Assembly (NCBI GenBank): GCA_031841125.1
Contig: CM063113.1
Location: 34,059,312 to 34,123,311, forward strand
Direction of reading: 5' to 3'
DNA length: 64,000 nt
DNA from: Acanthococcus lagerstroemiae
Taxonomy: Eukaryota > Arthropoda > Insecta > Hemiptera > Eriococcidae
Positions 1 through 15,600 of the stretch are shown one piece after another (positions within the stretch are counted from its first letter, which is position 1; each line of letters opens with the position of its first letter). Both the position numbers and the translations under genes were made by a program. The notes under the pieces are model-generated. The model did no database searches, was not told the DNA's origin, and saw only the letters and a program-made list of their open reading frames with translations.

Positions 1-3000
1 CCAACAAGAAAATTCTACAAGTCAGCCTCAGTTTCGAAAGAAGCCAAAATATGATACTGAGCGTTTTCTGCCGATCAAGAAGTAAAATTTTTGCGATTAG
101 CCTGTGATTGAATCAAGACAGATGTCACATTCAACCGGTTAAAAAATTGTGGTTGGCTGGGGTTACCTTCTTTATCCAGGGGGGGAGGGGGAATATGGCG
201 TTAAGGTGAAGGGAAGCAATCGAAACAGTCGTCCGTTCATTTTCACGGTTGATGTACTTTGAGCTAATACTCCGCAAATGCTCGAAAAACTTGAGTATTT
301 ATGTTCACCATGGCTACTCCCAACTAACATGGACTATTATAGAGGTAGGGGGAAGTTGATCAGATGCTCAAGAAATACTCGACTTTATAAACGCCCATTA
401 AGTGACACAAAAATCCAGGTAATACAGATACGCTTCGCATGACACATAAGGCGCTCACCTACTATAAAAAAAACTGATCATTAAAGTAGCAATCCTGATA
501 GTCGATCTAAAGAGGAGTTGATTTGGCAATACTGGTAATCTATTCTCATGGACATCATCATAAGTACGGTGGGTGTCAAAAAATATGATAGTCCATCAAG
601 GAGTAATCTATTAGGTAATGCTAGCAATCTATTCTTACAGACATCAACATAGGCGCCATTCATATTGTAGGCGGGTGCCAAACAAAAAATGTTATACTCA
701 ATCAAAGGTGTGATCGATTTGGCAATACTGGCAATGTGTTCTTACAGACGTCAGCATACGCACCATCAATACATACAGTAGGTGCGTGCCAAGAAACATC
801 AACTATTTGATATTCTCTCATGTTTCCCAAGGAATAACGAATACTTAAATTGGGACTTAAACCTAAGTTGCATGTGCTGGCATGCACTGTCAGTATGTTC
901 ATTGTACTCTATCACTTTGGGATGATTAGATCAACCCGAACTGATAATACCCGCAAAACGTTTGCCTATGGTATCGTTACCTAGGTGAGGTGTAAACCCC
1001 AATGAAGTCTACAAGTTTCGTAATAATCTCTCAGAAATTGTACGAGTATTCATCAGTACTTGCCCAAACATTTCTGAGCATCTAGTCGCCAATATCAAGT
1101 GTCTTTAGTTTTTTCCACCAACCACTACAGATATAGAATGTTTCAATTAGTAAAATAGTTCACCAAGAGAAACTGTTGATGAGTGGTATGAAAATACAGC
1201 GTTGCCACCTCAAAAAATTGAAAGAACAAATTTGAGTTTCTCCTTCATTAAAATGGCTTTAAAAATTCAATACTAAGTTACATTATTCCACTGCCTTGAA
1301 ACATTTTTACAAACATAATGCCTGCCTTAAAACATTCTATACAAATATACTATCATGTCAGTTTAAGGAGTTAATTAGTTTCCAACATGTTTTTCATCTT
1401 TCCTCGGGCTAAGTCATACATTCTGAGGAAGAATCTACCATGCCTCTCCAGTGCAGCCCCTAGACTATAGGCTTGTTCGGCTTTTTCGGTAAATTTGGAA
1501 ACTGCACTGTTACCAACTGCCACGATGGTTTTGCGAGGCTCCGAGCCCTCTTAGTAGCAGCTTTCTATTGCAAATGTACATAAGATCAAAACATAGATCA
1601 AACTCCAGACACAGGCAGTTCATCAAATTCGTACTGTAGGCAATATGTCCATATATGTTTAGTGACAGTTTCCTGCCGTATAGCGTAGAAATCACACTTG
1701 TTTCGTCAATGTTCAATGTAGGCATCATCCAAAAACTAGTTTCACAACTATGCTAGAACCCCCCCCCCCATGTCATTTTCTGATCCTATTAAATAGTATC
1801 ATAGCTCTGCAAGACCCTTCTCTACGTTGTTGTATTAGTAACTCGACAATTTTACTCCCCGACAAGAGCGAAGAACTCGTAATTCGTGAAATGAACTAAA
1901 TTTTACATCGACTAGAATAATAAATAGATACGTTATAAGAATTCGTAATCGCGATTCGTTTGATATTTCAGTGGTAAATGCGATAACGATGGACTTGGCA
2001 CAATACCGGATGAAGATAATCACAATTGTAGGCAGGATTAGCGCTGTCTCCAGTTTCCCCATATTCGTAATACGATAAGACCAACGAATACATTATACAT
2101 ACAGGAAACGTAGACACGAAGAATACAGAGCGATCTTCGTACAAAACTACGAACTATGGAGGACGACGAGGTCGGTAGAAAAGAATACTAAGATAATGTA
2201 AAAAACACGAACAATTTTGTTTTCGTAATCGATGGTTTATCTGCATTCCCAAGCAGTATTATGGAGAAAACAGTTGTTCAAATCCAAATCACTGACTTCA
2301 ATTCAAGGGGATACTATTTGCAAGACAATATCCAGCAGTGGAACAGGTAACTGCTACGATGATAAAACAAATAGCCAGAAACTTCCTAGCGACTGAGTAC
2401 GAGAGGACAGTTGATCATCTTCGCATGAAGACTAGAATCAACTACTACAAATACATCGACCGAAATTACAGCACTTTTTTCTAAAATAAGAAATTGATCA
2501 CAAGGCCTCTTGACCTCAAGTTAGACCAATCAGAACCGGCGAATATAAATCACAGGAATCGCTAACATCTCACGATTTTATGTCGAGGCTCTATTCGGGT
2601 CAACACATCTCCCGGGAACAATGAATATCAACTTGCAAACGAGCTGAAACGACGCACCTTGATTGAAAAAAAATCAAACTGAAGTCAGTAATTTCCCCTC
2701 CACAAATTAACAAAGTTTTCACCACCTGTATCGCGATATCAAACGCAAGTGGCCCCACAATGGGTGAATTCGCACCTCGATTTTTCTGATGTGCATCAAG
2801 GAAATCGATCGATTACGAACACTGAGACCACGTCGCTTCTGATGACCATACAAACGTGATGAACACGAGGAAATGAGCTAACCTTGAAATGCCAACAGGT
2901 TTGCTCATTGACCTTACACTGCATACACGAAGAGGCTCGTGCTCAGCCGTACTTAAACGCGCGCAAAATCCGACCCAACTCGGGGGCATTTCAACTTTAA

Positions 3001-3634
3001 CATTAACCGCGGTAACAGGAATGAAATGAAAAATAATACAACGATATTGCTAATTCAAAAATAATAAAAACGTAAGATCTACGACTACCCGGGAACTTCG
3101 GAATGATTCGTACATAATTTAAAAACGAAGAAAAAAGGGGGAAATATACATATTAAAAAGAAAACACGTTCGTATTCTCCTTATTTTCTTTAGAACACAT
3201 CGATACCACCTCTTCATCAGAATTACGCTCACAAATTAACCACCGACCCGACACAAGTACGATGAGGTTGAAAATACGATTTAAACTTTCTCAAGTTTCA
3301 GTAGTCTCAAATTGCACTTTAGACAAAAACTTAAAACTACGTGATGATTATGAACGAAAATAAAACAAACAAAAAACCTACTAATTTCTGCATGAGTTTT
3401 TGGTTTCATTCTGTCATAACCGAAATCGGTTGAATTTTTCGACTAGGTGTGAAAAACGAAAAAATGATAATTTATATCAAAAGTATAAAACAAAAAAGGA
3501 AATAGTCGTAAGAGAAATCGGTATTTAGATTTCTGATTTTGGTTTTTACTATATTCGTTCTTCGGTTTTTGTGAATTCGCTTCGTTATGATCTGGTATTG
3601 CTCGAATTATCATCACCTTTCACACTAGTCTAGT
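1..3634. other. Gene-free flank downstream of PKA-RII
   Basis: No reading frame here resembles a known protein, and those present are short and mostly lack an ATG. The part just below 3635 must include the 3' UTR of the minus-strand PKA-RII gene, though I did not find a clear AATAAA on that strand. The only structured item I see is a degenerate three-copy tandem repeat near 500-815, listed separately. The rest is AT-rich sequence with scattered homopolymers such as the C run near 1760. Confidence 0.6.
495..815. repeat. Degenerate tandem repeat, three copies of about 107 bp
   Basis: Three consecutive copies are visible, starting near 515, 605 and 712. Each carries the words ttggcaatactggtaatc, then cagacatcaacat, then a gtaggcgggtgccaa-like stretch. 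The copies differ by many substitutions and small indels, so this is an old local duplication. No coding sense is apparent. Confidence 0.6.
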
Positions 3635-6600
3635 TTATCGAACATCATTCACGTTACACGTAGAACCGAAGATCTTCACCAGCTGATTCTCATAATCATC
3701 TATGTTTCGTTTCATGATATCCATACACGGTCCGAGTAGTCTTTCAAATGCTTCCACATCCAAAACTGCAACGAAAATAGAGGTCAAGTTAATACCGAGA
3801 TTATAATGCAGAACATACATTAGAGGTAAGAGTCCATTCCGGTGTGTGAGTGAACTCGGTAATATTCCATTGGTGGGGTGTGTCAATTCACTTTTTCTTC
3901 TTCTGTGGTCCAGAGCGCTTTTGGCTGCTATACCATCATCAGTGGAGTACCCTAAATGGGACTTGTCTCTTGTGGTCCTGTAGTCATAGTCGAGAGTAGT
4001 ACCGTACGGTGAACCTGTTTTGTCGTGTGCTCCTATTGGTTAACACCCACGGACTGGACAGACCGCACAATCATAGACAACCAATAGGAGTACACAACTA
4101 ATAACACTCACTGATTGGACAGACTGCATAATCACAGACAGCCAACAGGAGCACACGACAAAACAGGTTCACCATATGGTACTACTCTCGACTATGACTA
4201 CAGGACCACAAGAGACAAGTCCCATTTAGGGTACTCCACTGATGATGGTATAACAACCAAAAGCGCTCTGGACTACAGAAGAAGAAAAAGTGAATTGACA
4301 CACCCCACAAATGGAATAGAAAGCTAGTGTTTTCTTTTTAGCCCTTTAGGGCTATATCGCCTCAACACATCCTGATATTTTTGAAGAATGGTGTTAGCTC
4401 AAAATTTCTGAAAGGAAATGGACGATGAGGGTTGAAGAACTTTAGCTGTAGAAGGACCTTAGCTGCCAACTTCAAGTTTACAAAGAGACCAAGAACTAGG
4501 GAAAAGGCTGACAAGAAATTACTAACACACGGTGTTCTAGCCAAGTATGCCAAGTGTTAGCACTCGGCAAGAGGTACGAAAAACGTTATAAATGTACATG
4601 TATAGCCTATACTCAAGAAATTACAAATCGTCGTAGAACTTTCATTGCGAGTCTGATTACTAATTTTAATTTAGATATTTTTTTCCAGAAGATAATCAAT
4701 GGAGAGAAAGACTTACCAGACTAAAAAGCCTACCTCTGATCTTGAAAGGGCTATTTTAGAGTTCTAATAATGAAGTTTTATTGTAAGCGCACAATTATCA
4801 ATCTGCAAGACTGGCAGCAAATGCTAACGATAATCTTTGATTCATTTTCAGGGTCTTATCTACAGCTACCATTCAAAACAATGCACAAAGAAGTTGTTAT
4901 ATGAATAAAATTTCACCGAGAAAAATGCCATTTATTGTCAAAGGTGATTATTCTGAAAAAGAAGCAGAAATTATCATCGCCACATACTGCTTCTGCAATT
5001 TTATACAAATTTCATTATTCGGTGGGGCTCCTTCATCTCAAAAGAGGAAATTGAATTTGGTAAATTTCTGTTATTTTTTTATGTATCAGAGGCGGCTGAA
5101 AATCAATGCATCAACGACCTCATGATACGAACAAAACAACCTACAGAGCAGCTCGAGGTGGCCGTAACCAGGACTTGCTCGCAATCACTGCGGAATCCTT
5201 GAACCTTCGCATCAGGAATTTTCCACCTTGATGAAGCATTTTTAAGGGCCATTTTGAAAAAGGAACCTAAATGAACGTTTTTCCTTAGAATCAGATTTAT
5301 TTTCTTTTTAGCAAGATTAATTTTATTCATCATCGATTCTTTCTCGAGAACAATTTTCTCTACTACACGCTCCATAAGAGCCGTGGTAAGAGAAGTTAAT
5401 TCCTTGAAGAGCAGTGGGGCCATAGGCTTTTCTGACTGAAAATTTATCAGACATGGTTCTATGACAGAAGCAATAGAAGCAAAAAAATGCAAGTTTAACA
5501 TCTAGGAGAGGATCTGAAAACCCTGCTGAAATTTAGATGAATTTTGTTTAAAAGATTCTTGGAACCCTGGGCTCTGAACTTCACGTACCCAGTTGAGCAG
5601 ATGAGGGAGATGGCTGATTGTTCGCTTGGCTGGCTTCTCATCCTCCATCTATCAGGTAAAGCAAAATGACAAAGGAAAGACGTCTGATCTGGTTGTTTTG
5701 GCAAAATGGCCAGGCCGTGCCAGAGAATCGTTGAAAATGTAAAATAGGGCAATCAAAAACTCTTTCAGCTCCCACGAAACTGATGTAGGTAAATCCTATC
5801 TTGAGTAAACCATGAATTACATGAAACCCACAACTTCCTAATTCAAGGTCAGTACCTCGATCTTTCTTAAATTCTGTTTGGAGTTCTCGCAGCATCCTAA
5901 AATTTAAGGCAGGCCCATCCATCAATACTTGGGTCACCTTTTCCTCATTATTTCCAACGTTTTTTTTTTTTTTTTTAGACCAGTACGAAGATCGCACGAC
6001 TTTGCACCTTGCAGAAAAATTGATGTATGTATCTAGTGACAACTTCATCGACTAAATTGTCCCAAAATCTAACAATACATCCATTATCTGCTTTTGGTAA
6101 CATGAATATAAAGCTTCATCGAATCCTACACTGAGAAATTCACAGAGCTCAAGTCTTGACCGCAAATAAAAAAGGAATAAGTAGATTTTTACCCGATTGA
6201 AATCCGTGGAATATTTGTGATTGATTTGTATCCCCTCGGTACTGATGCGATGCCTGAAAGGGTAGTTTCCGGTGCCAGGGGTGCGGTGTCTCAGGGGCCA
6301 CTTTGGCATGCGTGCATCGCCATACGTCCCACCACACCAATAATTAATAATTAAAAACGCGACAGCAGCGAGTCCGAGATAGTAAAATGGCGTCTTTCAA
6401 GACGCCTGCTTCAATCGGATAAGGACCTACTTACTTCTTCTTTCATTAGCTATACCTCTATATAAGGTTATAATGCACTTTGAAAAGTTGTTGCCGAGAT
6501 ATTCGCAAACAACCCTACTTTTTTACTTATTTCCTTAATTTACTCGCACTAAGAATAAAAATGCTCAACTACTTTTTCATTCGAAACAGTGATTTTTTTT

Positions 6601-9600
6601 TTTACTACTTATACGTCAAACAGGCCTAATCTTTAAAAAAAAAAAAAAAAATCAGGGCTCCCGAACTACTGAGTGATTTGGAAAACTTCCCCTATGTTTG
6701 ACAAATTTCCCGGCTATTCCCGGCGATTTTAATTTTCTGGTCGCTTGACACCCTGTTTCAGAAACCCATCAATACTGAGTTTCAATAACATTTATCAAGA
6801 CAAGGCCAATACTCAACCATCAATCTTTCTGTCCGCCGGTCTAAGTGCCCTATTAGTGAGTCGGACTGGCTGTCTTTCCGTCCATTTAATTTTCGTAAAT
6901 TTTATTGGCGGTTGCGAGGAGGAGGGAAATGGACAGGCTCTATCTTTCTTTTTTCTACCTTTTCTTTTGAGGGGAGGGGGCTCGCTGTCTGTTTCTCAAT
7001 CATTCTGTCCCACCTCGTGAACTGGCTAGCTCACTCGCTGATGTTTGGTCTGGCTAACTGCCTCTCTCTCTCTGTCAGACTGCATCTAGAGATTCTGAGT
7101 GTAGTAATTAGGCGGTTGCCCAATGTTTCTAGTAACGCCAGACGGGAAGGAGAAGAGTAACGAAATAATACAATAGCTTCTGTGAATCGCAAGATACTTA
7201 CAGGCTAATTTCACATCACCGTTAGCGTACGCCGAGGCAGCCCTAGGTTTATGCGTGACCAACGCCAGTTCGCCGAAGTAACCGCTCTTCTCGATCTTCT
7301 TGATCTATTGACGGAAAAACAAGAAAACAAAGAAAAAAATGAAAATGTCATCGCATTAGCGGAAAGCGAACTCGCGTGTATCGTTATCCGAGCTGACGTA
7401 ACGCAATAATGCAAATTTTCTAATTAGGTAACATTCAGGTTTAATTAAAAACTGAATACGTAATAACCTGGAAACGCCCAATTGGGAGTTCCGAATTACG
7501 AGAAATTTTTCGTTATTTCGCAATATAGTGTACGCTCCCACACTTAAACATTTTCGCGGATCAGAAACACTCACGAGGGTGCGAATGACAAAATCTCTGT
7601 GCGCGCACTTACTTCGACTTCTGTATTAGCTTCGTCTAGGATGCAGATGCGTACGGTGCCGTCTTCGATGAAATACATTCCATCGGCCGCGTCGCCCTGC
7701 TTAATTATGCATTCGCCCGCTTTGTACGAGCGTGGGATCAAAGCATCAGCGAGGTTCATCCGTTCGTAAGACTGTCGAAGAACACAAAAGAAAAAACAAA
7801 ATGAACAACCAGTTAAGAATATGACCAAGAACTGGATACGAGGGTTCGACACGGACACATACACCGAGTAGGCGTCCGGAAGTCAGGATACGTAACAAGG
7901 ATATCGATGGGTTCATAATGTCGCAGACGCACGTGGGACAATATTATCGGCGCATTTCGACCATCGCAATGGTAAGATGGACACAAAAATACCAACCTGC
8001 AATGCTTTCAACATGGGCACGTTGTCGATCAACGCTTCGTACATTTTCCGCTTTTTGAAAGCCCTCTTCAATACGATTCGTCGGAATGTCTGTCGATCCA
8101 TGGCCCACAGGGAGCCTCTGGAAGCGGCTTGAATGGTGGCAGCACGAGGCATATTGTACATGAGCGCCAGCTCGCCGAAACTGCCTTTACCGTTGTACGT
8201 ATGAACTAGAAGTTGTTTTCCGTCGTCGGTGTTCACGTACGCGTGGTACACACCCCTATAGTGTCGAACAAAAAAAAAAATTGACAAATTATTTAAACGA
8301 CATAAGTCTCTACGGAGTGCGACACAAAAATTAGGTTTTCGAGCGAGCACTCCACGAATAGGGGTTATTTTTACGAGCAAAATGGTGAGAAAGGGAATTC
8401 GAAACAACGAAACAATGGGACTCGTCAGTGTACGTTCATGGAGCCAGGGAAAAAGATTCGTGTAAACAACTTCTGTGAATAATAAAATGTAACTGATCTG
8501 AAAACTGTTTCCCGTTGAACTTAGAAATGACACGATAGTATTCATACGTAACTTCGTTCGGAAAATAGTAAGTACAGAAGGGGCCCAAATAGAAACTGCC
8601 AGGTGGCCAAGTCTGGCCATCTGGTTTCCTTCTTAGTCATAAAAATGCTCCTTTGTAGTCACACCGGATTTTACTCCTCACATAGAAAAAAAAGTCGATC
8701 TGAATGCTAGATACAGCTGAGGAAGTGAGTATCACCCGAACAAGACCGAATATAATCCAGAAGGCAGCACTTGATGTGATATCGATGAATGAAGCGGACT
8801 TCGGAAATTCAAGCAACCGATAACAGAAAGAAGCGAAGGCTGGTTTTCTTAGGCTTCCGCTTTTGCTTTTAGATTGGCTTTTTATTTGGTTTCTCACTTG
8901 TTGATAGCTTTTCTTCCTTATTAATTTTGAAAGTAATTTCAGGGATCTGAAATTAGTCGAAGGCCGATCATTCTAGAGTTTTGAAAGTTGAAAGCTAAAA
9001 TGCCAGCATAGGCGTGTCTGCCAGGTGTGCCGAGTGTGCTTGTGCACAGTCTACTTTTTCTAAAATTGTTTTTCCTCCGCTAATATAGTCACGATAATAT
9101 AAAATATTATTCATTCTTTATTAAAAATTAGAGCAAATCCTTGGTCAAATTTGGAATTTGCCAAAGTTGCAACACTGACTATCGAAAATATAATTTTAAT
9201 ATTGCTATCGGCTTGAAGCGTTCTCTTCCTACCAATCAGCAGGAGTATGCTCATTACTTAAATTTGGTGTTGGTAGACGGGTGCAAATCTGATGCCAAGA
9301 ATCGTTTGGTTTTTCATTTTTTTGGTATTGTGCAGTTCTTGTACTCATTTATCGAAGGCAGTCCAACTCGACATGCTACATTTGAACTGCTCGAAGTGTT
9401 GGCGTTAAATTAAAATCATTGAAATCAGTATCCACCAAATACTAAATGAGCATGTAGTTTTGAAGCAGTTTCTGCTGTTAAGAATAATCTAGATTGGTTG
9501 AAATGTGTGAAAATACAACGTAAGCTAACGTTCAAGCAAAAGCTAGCTGTCTTCTACACCAAATAAAAACATTCGAGTTTCTTATATGCTTAAAAATGGA

Positions 9601-12600
9601 AACCCCTGTGTTAAATTTAATCTTGGTAACCAATCAATCCCTTCAGGATCCTAATTTGAATCTTTGGACTGCATATAACAACATCAAACTCCTCCGAACT
9701 GCATTAGCGACAACGAGAAATGAAAATAACCCGAATAACGTCAGTTAGTTTTTCAAATATAGTTCGATATGTTTCTCGAACATGCGAAGATCTAGGCATT
9801 GAAATTCCACCAGTTACAGCTAATACAAGACGAGTATCGAGAAAAATTAATCCAAATCCGGAAAAATCAATTCTTATATGAAAATAAGAAACATGAAATG
9901 AGGGTTTGTGCTTATTACCCATTTTTAGACTCTTTAATTTCCAGAATCGACGTATGTTTTTCACAAGAAATAAATGATTTTATATGTACTTGCAATAAAC
10001 AGTTCATTTGGCTTGACTGTTGATTCTACAGAAATAGATGTTTTGTCAAAACAGTTCAATTTTCCAACTGAGGCGTTCATAGCTGAGCTGACCTTACTCA
10101 AACAAAATGAGAATTCGTCGGCTAAATTCCAGATGAACTGTTCAAGATAACTAATAGATGACTGGATCAAGTGAATCAGCATACTAATTGGAAATGCAAC
10201 TTATTCCATTTTTAACATGTTATTACGAGATTTTCCAATCATTCCAGTCACTAATTGCTCTTGTGAGAGATAGAGATGTTTCTCAAAACTAACTCATGTC
10301 AAATTGCGATTACGAGTTACAATGAAGCAGGGATGGCTTGACAATTTAATGTTGCCCTATATAGAACAAAAACTAGTGACCGAAGTGAATATAGACTCCA
10401 TCATAGACGATTTCAAAAGTAAAAAATCACGTCAAATTAAACTTTGAATTTTAATTAAATTAAAAGATTTTAGTTTTACTTTTTCAGTTTTAATTATTCA
10501 CTTTGCATAGATTTTTAAATAATTTTGTTCTTGATACGTATGTTTGTACCTTCTCTTATTGTGTTCTTTTCCAACTGAATATAATTTAGTTGAACAGAAA
10601 GTATCAATTTTCTTAAAACTTAAATCAAATGCAAAAATTAAATGCAGTACTAGGAGTGCCGGATGGTAAGTATTTGAAACAGCCGAGAGAAGGAAAATAT
10701 CCCCCTCCTTTAGGCATGGCCCCACCACACACTTATATGCACTTTTGGCACATCCTACTCAGAAGCTCCAGACACGCTTATGAATGCCAGGATCAACAAT
10801 TCCAAGTTTCAACTGCCATGCGATAGCTAGCCTTTAACCGGTTGCTGAAAGGTAGTAGCCAGTAGCAGAAACTACTTGTACTCAAAAAAAGCAGCAGCAG
10901 CAGCTGGTGGCCAAACACAAACTAATTGGACCAACTTTTGGTCTTGGCTTATCGATTTCCCTTGCTTTAGGAAATATTCGCTAGAAGGACTGACTTTTAT
11001 AAATTTCAATGGCTGCTCAATATGTAGGTTCAAATAGCTAGTCCTACGAGGAATATGACATGATACGAATTCATCCCATTCGTAATAGACGCTCTTCACT
11101 TGCATTATTCTGATCAACATAATCTAGGCTGGTATTATGGAGAAATATTATCAAATGTACCAACATTATATGTTTTCTCAGCATGATTTCTTCATAAGAT
11201 CTTTTTGCACAAGCTCCCAATTTGATGTATCATCTGTCCTGTATACCTATATAATTTCTTCATATGTACTCTCCCTAGATGATTTCCTCATACAATTTTC
11301 CTACATAACTTGCTAATACACAGAATAATTCTGTATAATTGACCTCATCTTCTGTAATTTCCTTATAAGATTTCCCTGTATAATTTCCCTACAGGACTTT
11401 CCCACACAAGTTTACATATGCGTTCCCTGTATAATATTTCTCTATTATGTATTTCCCTATTAATATGATTACCCTATCATCTTCCTATGTGATTTCCATC
11501 TGCTATTCCCTCATACGATTTTCCTATTTGGTATTCCTATATGATTTCTATCTTTGTCATTTCTATATCATTTCCCCCATACATACATAATTTTACTCTA
11601 GTTAATCCGCCTTTATTTAATGATTCCCTCATACAAACATACTATGAATATGATATTTCAATACGATTTATTTATGTCGGTCGCTTCCCCTGTATGCTCT
11701 TGTTCTGTAACTTCTTTACATGATTTCCCAATATGCCTTCTCTACATCATTTCTCCATAAATAATTTTCCATTTTTTCCATAATTTCCCAACAAGATATT
11801 CCTTCATCATTTCCCCAAATGATATTCCAGTTAATTCCTACATGATTTTACCAGAGATTCTTCCATACGTTTCACTTTTTTATTCTCTCAAATATATATT
11901 TTCTCTGGTACATATTATATTTCCCTATTAGATAGTTAGCTTAGTAGGTAAATTCCAATTGGGTTACTGAAAGTCATGGGAGGTAATTATGATTACCTGG
12001 GAATTTTCTAACTCATTGACATGAACTTGAAAGTAACACAACTGCATCTCCCTATTTACACACTCTATAGAGAATATTCTGACGCTTGTTCTGGATTAGT
12101 ACAAGTATACTGATTCGAAATTCATTCTCACTCTTCCTCTGGTTTGAGAGTCCATCTTTCGCACACATACACAATATTATACATACATATTCCACCCCTT
12201 CCTTCCACCCCCCTCCCCACACACACAAGAATATCTATTTTTACATCATGCCGCATCCGGAGAACGAAACCGTCCTGATTCTAAAACGAAAGTTTACATT
12301 CGAATTGTGGCTATTCTGTCCATGGAATACTGCTGCAATTTACATGTTATCCCTGATACACTTATGATATTGCAATTACAACATATTTCACTGACAGAAT
12401 TACCGCAATCTAAATGCAAACATTTGCAAAAGTTACAGCAACCTCATTCATAAGGTGCAATGTTTAAATTTATCGCTCGACCCGGGGCTGAACTCAAAAT
12501 ATGTACCTTCTTCTGTGGGGATGGGAGGATGGGCTTGGGATGTGAAGTACAGCCGAACTAACTGCAACATTTTCAAGCACATACGAAGAACCGACAAATG

Positions 12601-15600
12601 AATCCATTCTTGAGTCAAAAGTGGTTGAATCAAATTCATCATGTTTCCAGCTGAAAGGGCGAAAAACAAACAATATGACTGGAAATACATTCGAGCTCAA
12701 ACAAACGAATGCGTCTGTTCTGGGCTTCAAGATTCAAAAGTTCCGGGGATGGACTTAGAAGATGATCTTTCTTCAGGAACCAGGGGGCGAAACACAAACG
12801 AAAAAATAGAAATCATTTCTTCATCTCTCTCTCTCCCGATTCTTCTTGGAAGAAGGCACAAACGAAATGGGAAACGGTACATCGGAGCACAAATGAAACA
12901 CGAACTGAGACAATTTTTGAGTTGAAATTCAAAAATAAAAGGGAGAGAGTCAGGGAAGGTCACTCGGATCAATTATTCCGGTGATGTTACACTCGAAACA
13001 GTTTCCGTCAGTTTTACTGGCCTTATCAGCATACGAGGATCAAACATTCATGATGCTATGTTACTCTCGAAACAGGTTCCGTCAGTTTCGCAGATCTCAT
13101 CAGCATACGAGGATCAAATGTTCATGATGCTTTACCACCCTCGATAAGACTTATGCACCTATGATTCAGCAATCCAGGATAAAAAAACGCTTTGGAAATA
13201 CTGCTGTCACACTCAGAAGGGTCTGGGTACGTGGCGATATCAGAATGGGAATGTGGTGTCTATCGTTCAGGTAGGTCTACACTAAAAGTGGGACAATATC
13301 CCAAGGAAAATATCCCGATTTCATGAAGTCCTTTTTTCGGGATATCATAAAATAAATATAGCCACACTTTCGTAATTCGGACGCTAGTATTGGAAATGGG
13401 ATACTGCATACTAATCGTTTCTATTTCTTCTGCATTTTTTCATGCCGGCCGACATTTTGTTGTTGGATAAGGTTATTTACCAGGAGGGAGAGGAAAGAGG
13501 AAGGTATTGGAAATAAATAATTTCCTTCCTGCATTTCTTGCCAAGAATTGTCCAATAGCTACTTGCTTTTACATTGCGAGAAGGGGCAAGGGCAATCAAG
13601 ACAGGAACACTGGTTCAGGGTCGAGATAGGCAGTGTTGGGCGTCAAACTTCGACACATGCAACACGGTACACTAGACATTCAATTCAAGATCAACGATAA
13701 CAGCCAATGTCAGTACTTCACACTTTCGAAGTTACCCCCTGCGGCATGTTCTACTTCGTAAAGCTCCCGAGGGAGCGAAACACGATACAACGGTAGTCAT
13801 GACACGACGAGTGCGACTTAATTAGACGCAACTCCGGAGAGCAACAATCAGGGAGCAGCCATAACGATACCACGAGCACTTACTCTTGAATGACGTAGAA
13901 ATTGTCTCCATCGTCTCCCTGCTTAATAATATAGTCGTCTTTTTCAGCTATTTTCTCGAACATCGCGTCTATAACCTCGTTCATTTGTTCCTGCAACAGA
14001 AACACGAGCGAATTAATGCGAGTCGAGCAGCGAAGACAACTCGCTGGTCACAAGGCTTGTAACCTCGCGGTCTCAATTTTCAATGTACGCAGCGACGGAT
14101 ACGGCGGTAAGGTAAAAGAACAGACACACATACGAATAACGGATATGTGTGGATCTAAATCAGAAACAACACATTAGAAAATTACGCACGCGAAATATTA
14201 TCGCGAAGAAAGACATACAGACACAGTTAACAAGGCAGGCCGGATTGAGGTAACCGGACGCCTGGAGCAAATTTAGTACGCGAGCTGAATCGGTAACGAA
14301 GTGAATATGTGTTCGCATACGACGTAAGTATTTTTCTCATTTTTTTGCTCGTTATTTCATCCTACGGAGACAAACTTCAAGCTGTAATGTCGACGAGGTG
14401 AGACAAGACGAGATGAGCAGGCTTTTCTGTAGCAGGAAACGGATTTTGGTACAACTGGGTTGATTCTATCCGCGGGAGAAAATTCTCAATGAAAGCCGAA
14501 GAAATGTAATCCAATGCGGTGGCTAAAAGGACCGTATACCGCACGTTCTACTTAATTGGGGAACGTAGAATTTACTTCGCAGTCGTTTCAAACAGCTCAA
14601 ACATGTACGGATAATCGACAAGTTCGTTTGTTTGCTGCACACGGTTCCACCAGCGATAAACGAACGAGCCTGACGTTACTTTATTTCATGCGGTTCGATG
14701 AACAGTCAGTCACCTTCGACCGGCACAAAGTCCATTTGTGGAACTCGGGGACCGGTTGGTGAAGTACTCGAACAATGTAATGTATTCGATTCGTACTTGG
14801 TGCGAACATTACAAAACCAGACGAAGGTATACGAGGATTTGAACGGCGACTTTTCAGCTTCCGACGATTTGCGCGTGAGAACACCAGTTTTTTCTACACG
14901 CGAACAATTCTCCGGTGTGAATTTATACCAGTTCATGGATGGCTACAAACTTTTCTGTTTTCAATGAGTGCAGTCAAGCACAAGCATAATTCTAGGACCC
15001 ATCGTAGGGATAGTCAGATAAATGATGAATAATACATAAAACAGAGAGAAAACAGGTTACTTGTGCGCAGGAGACTTCGCCCCGTGACCACGACTCAACT
15101 GCCTCGCTAACACGCACATGTTTTGTAGCCTCTGACTAGCGCCTATGTAGTCTGTCCTCAGGATCGTTTCGGTTCCTGCAGGTATTTCATTAGATTTCCG
15201 AGATGTGTTTTTGTCTGGCTCGATCTTCGGCTACTAGCTCAACCGCTGAAATAGTACTTTTTTCGGGAGACAATGTGCCAGTGCTTCTATCTAGTATATC
15301 TGCCTCCCAGGTCCCAATTCTTCACTATTTTTCTGTCTCTCAATGCTACGTGCCTTCATCTAACTCGCAAAACCTTAATCTGGCTATCTCTCAGCCTGTA
15401 TGTTGAGGTAGCAAGTCCGAAACCGCAATTCTCGGTCACAGGCGTGCGAACTGCCCAACATTTTTTTACCTAGGGAAAGGGGTAGGGATTTAGAATAAGG
15501 AAACCGAATACAAACACCAAGATTCCGAAACCCTGAAAGGAAGATTCAAGATTTGAACATCCAAATCCTATAACAGAAAATAATCGGAATTTGAATCTGA

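Noticed and set aside
11541..12367. Hydrophobic plus-strand frames that could look like small membrane proteins
   Set aside because: The first lies in the T/C-rich degenerate array, and the other spans low-complexity C/A-rich sequence; composition alone gives such peptides.
14698..14967. 89-codon ATG frame in PKA-RII intron 3
   Set aside because: No similarity to a known family, overlapped by frames on the other strand, and no splice or polyadenylation context. Kept only as a note in the intron entry.
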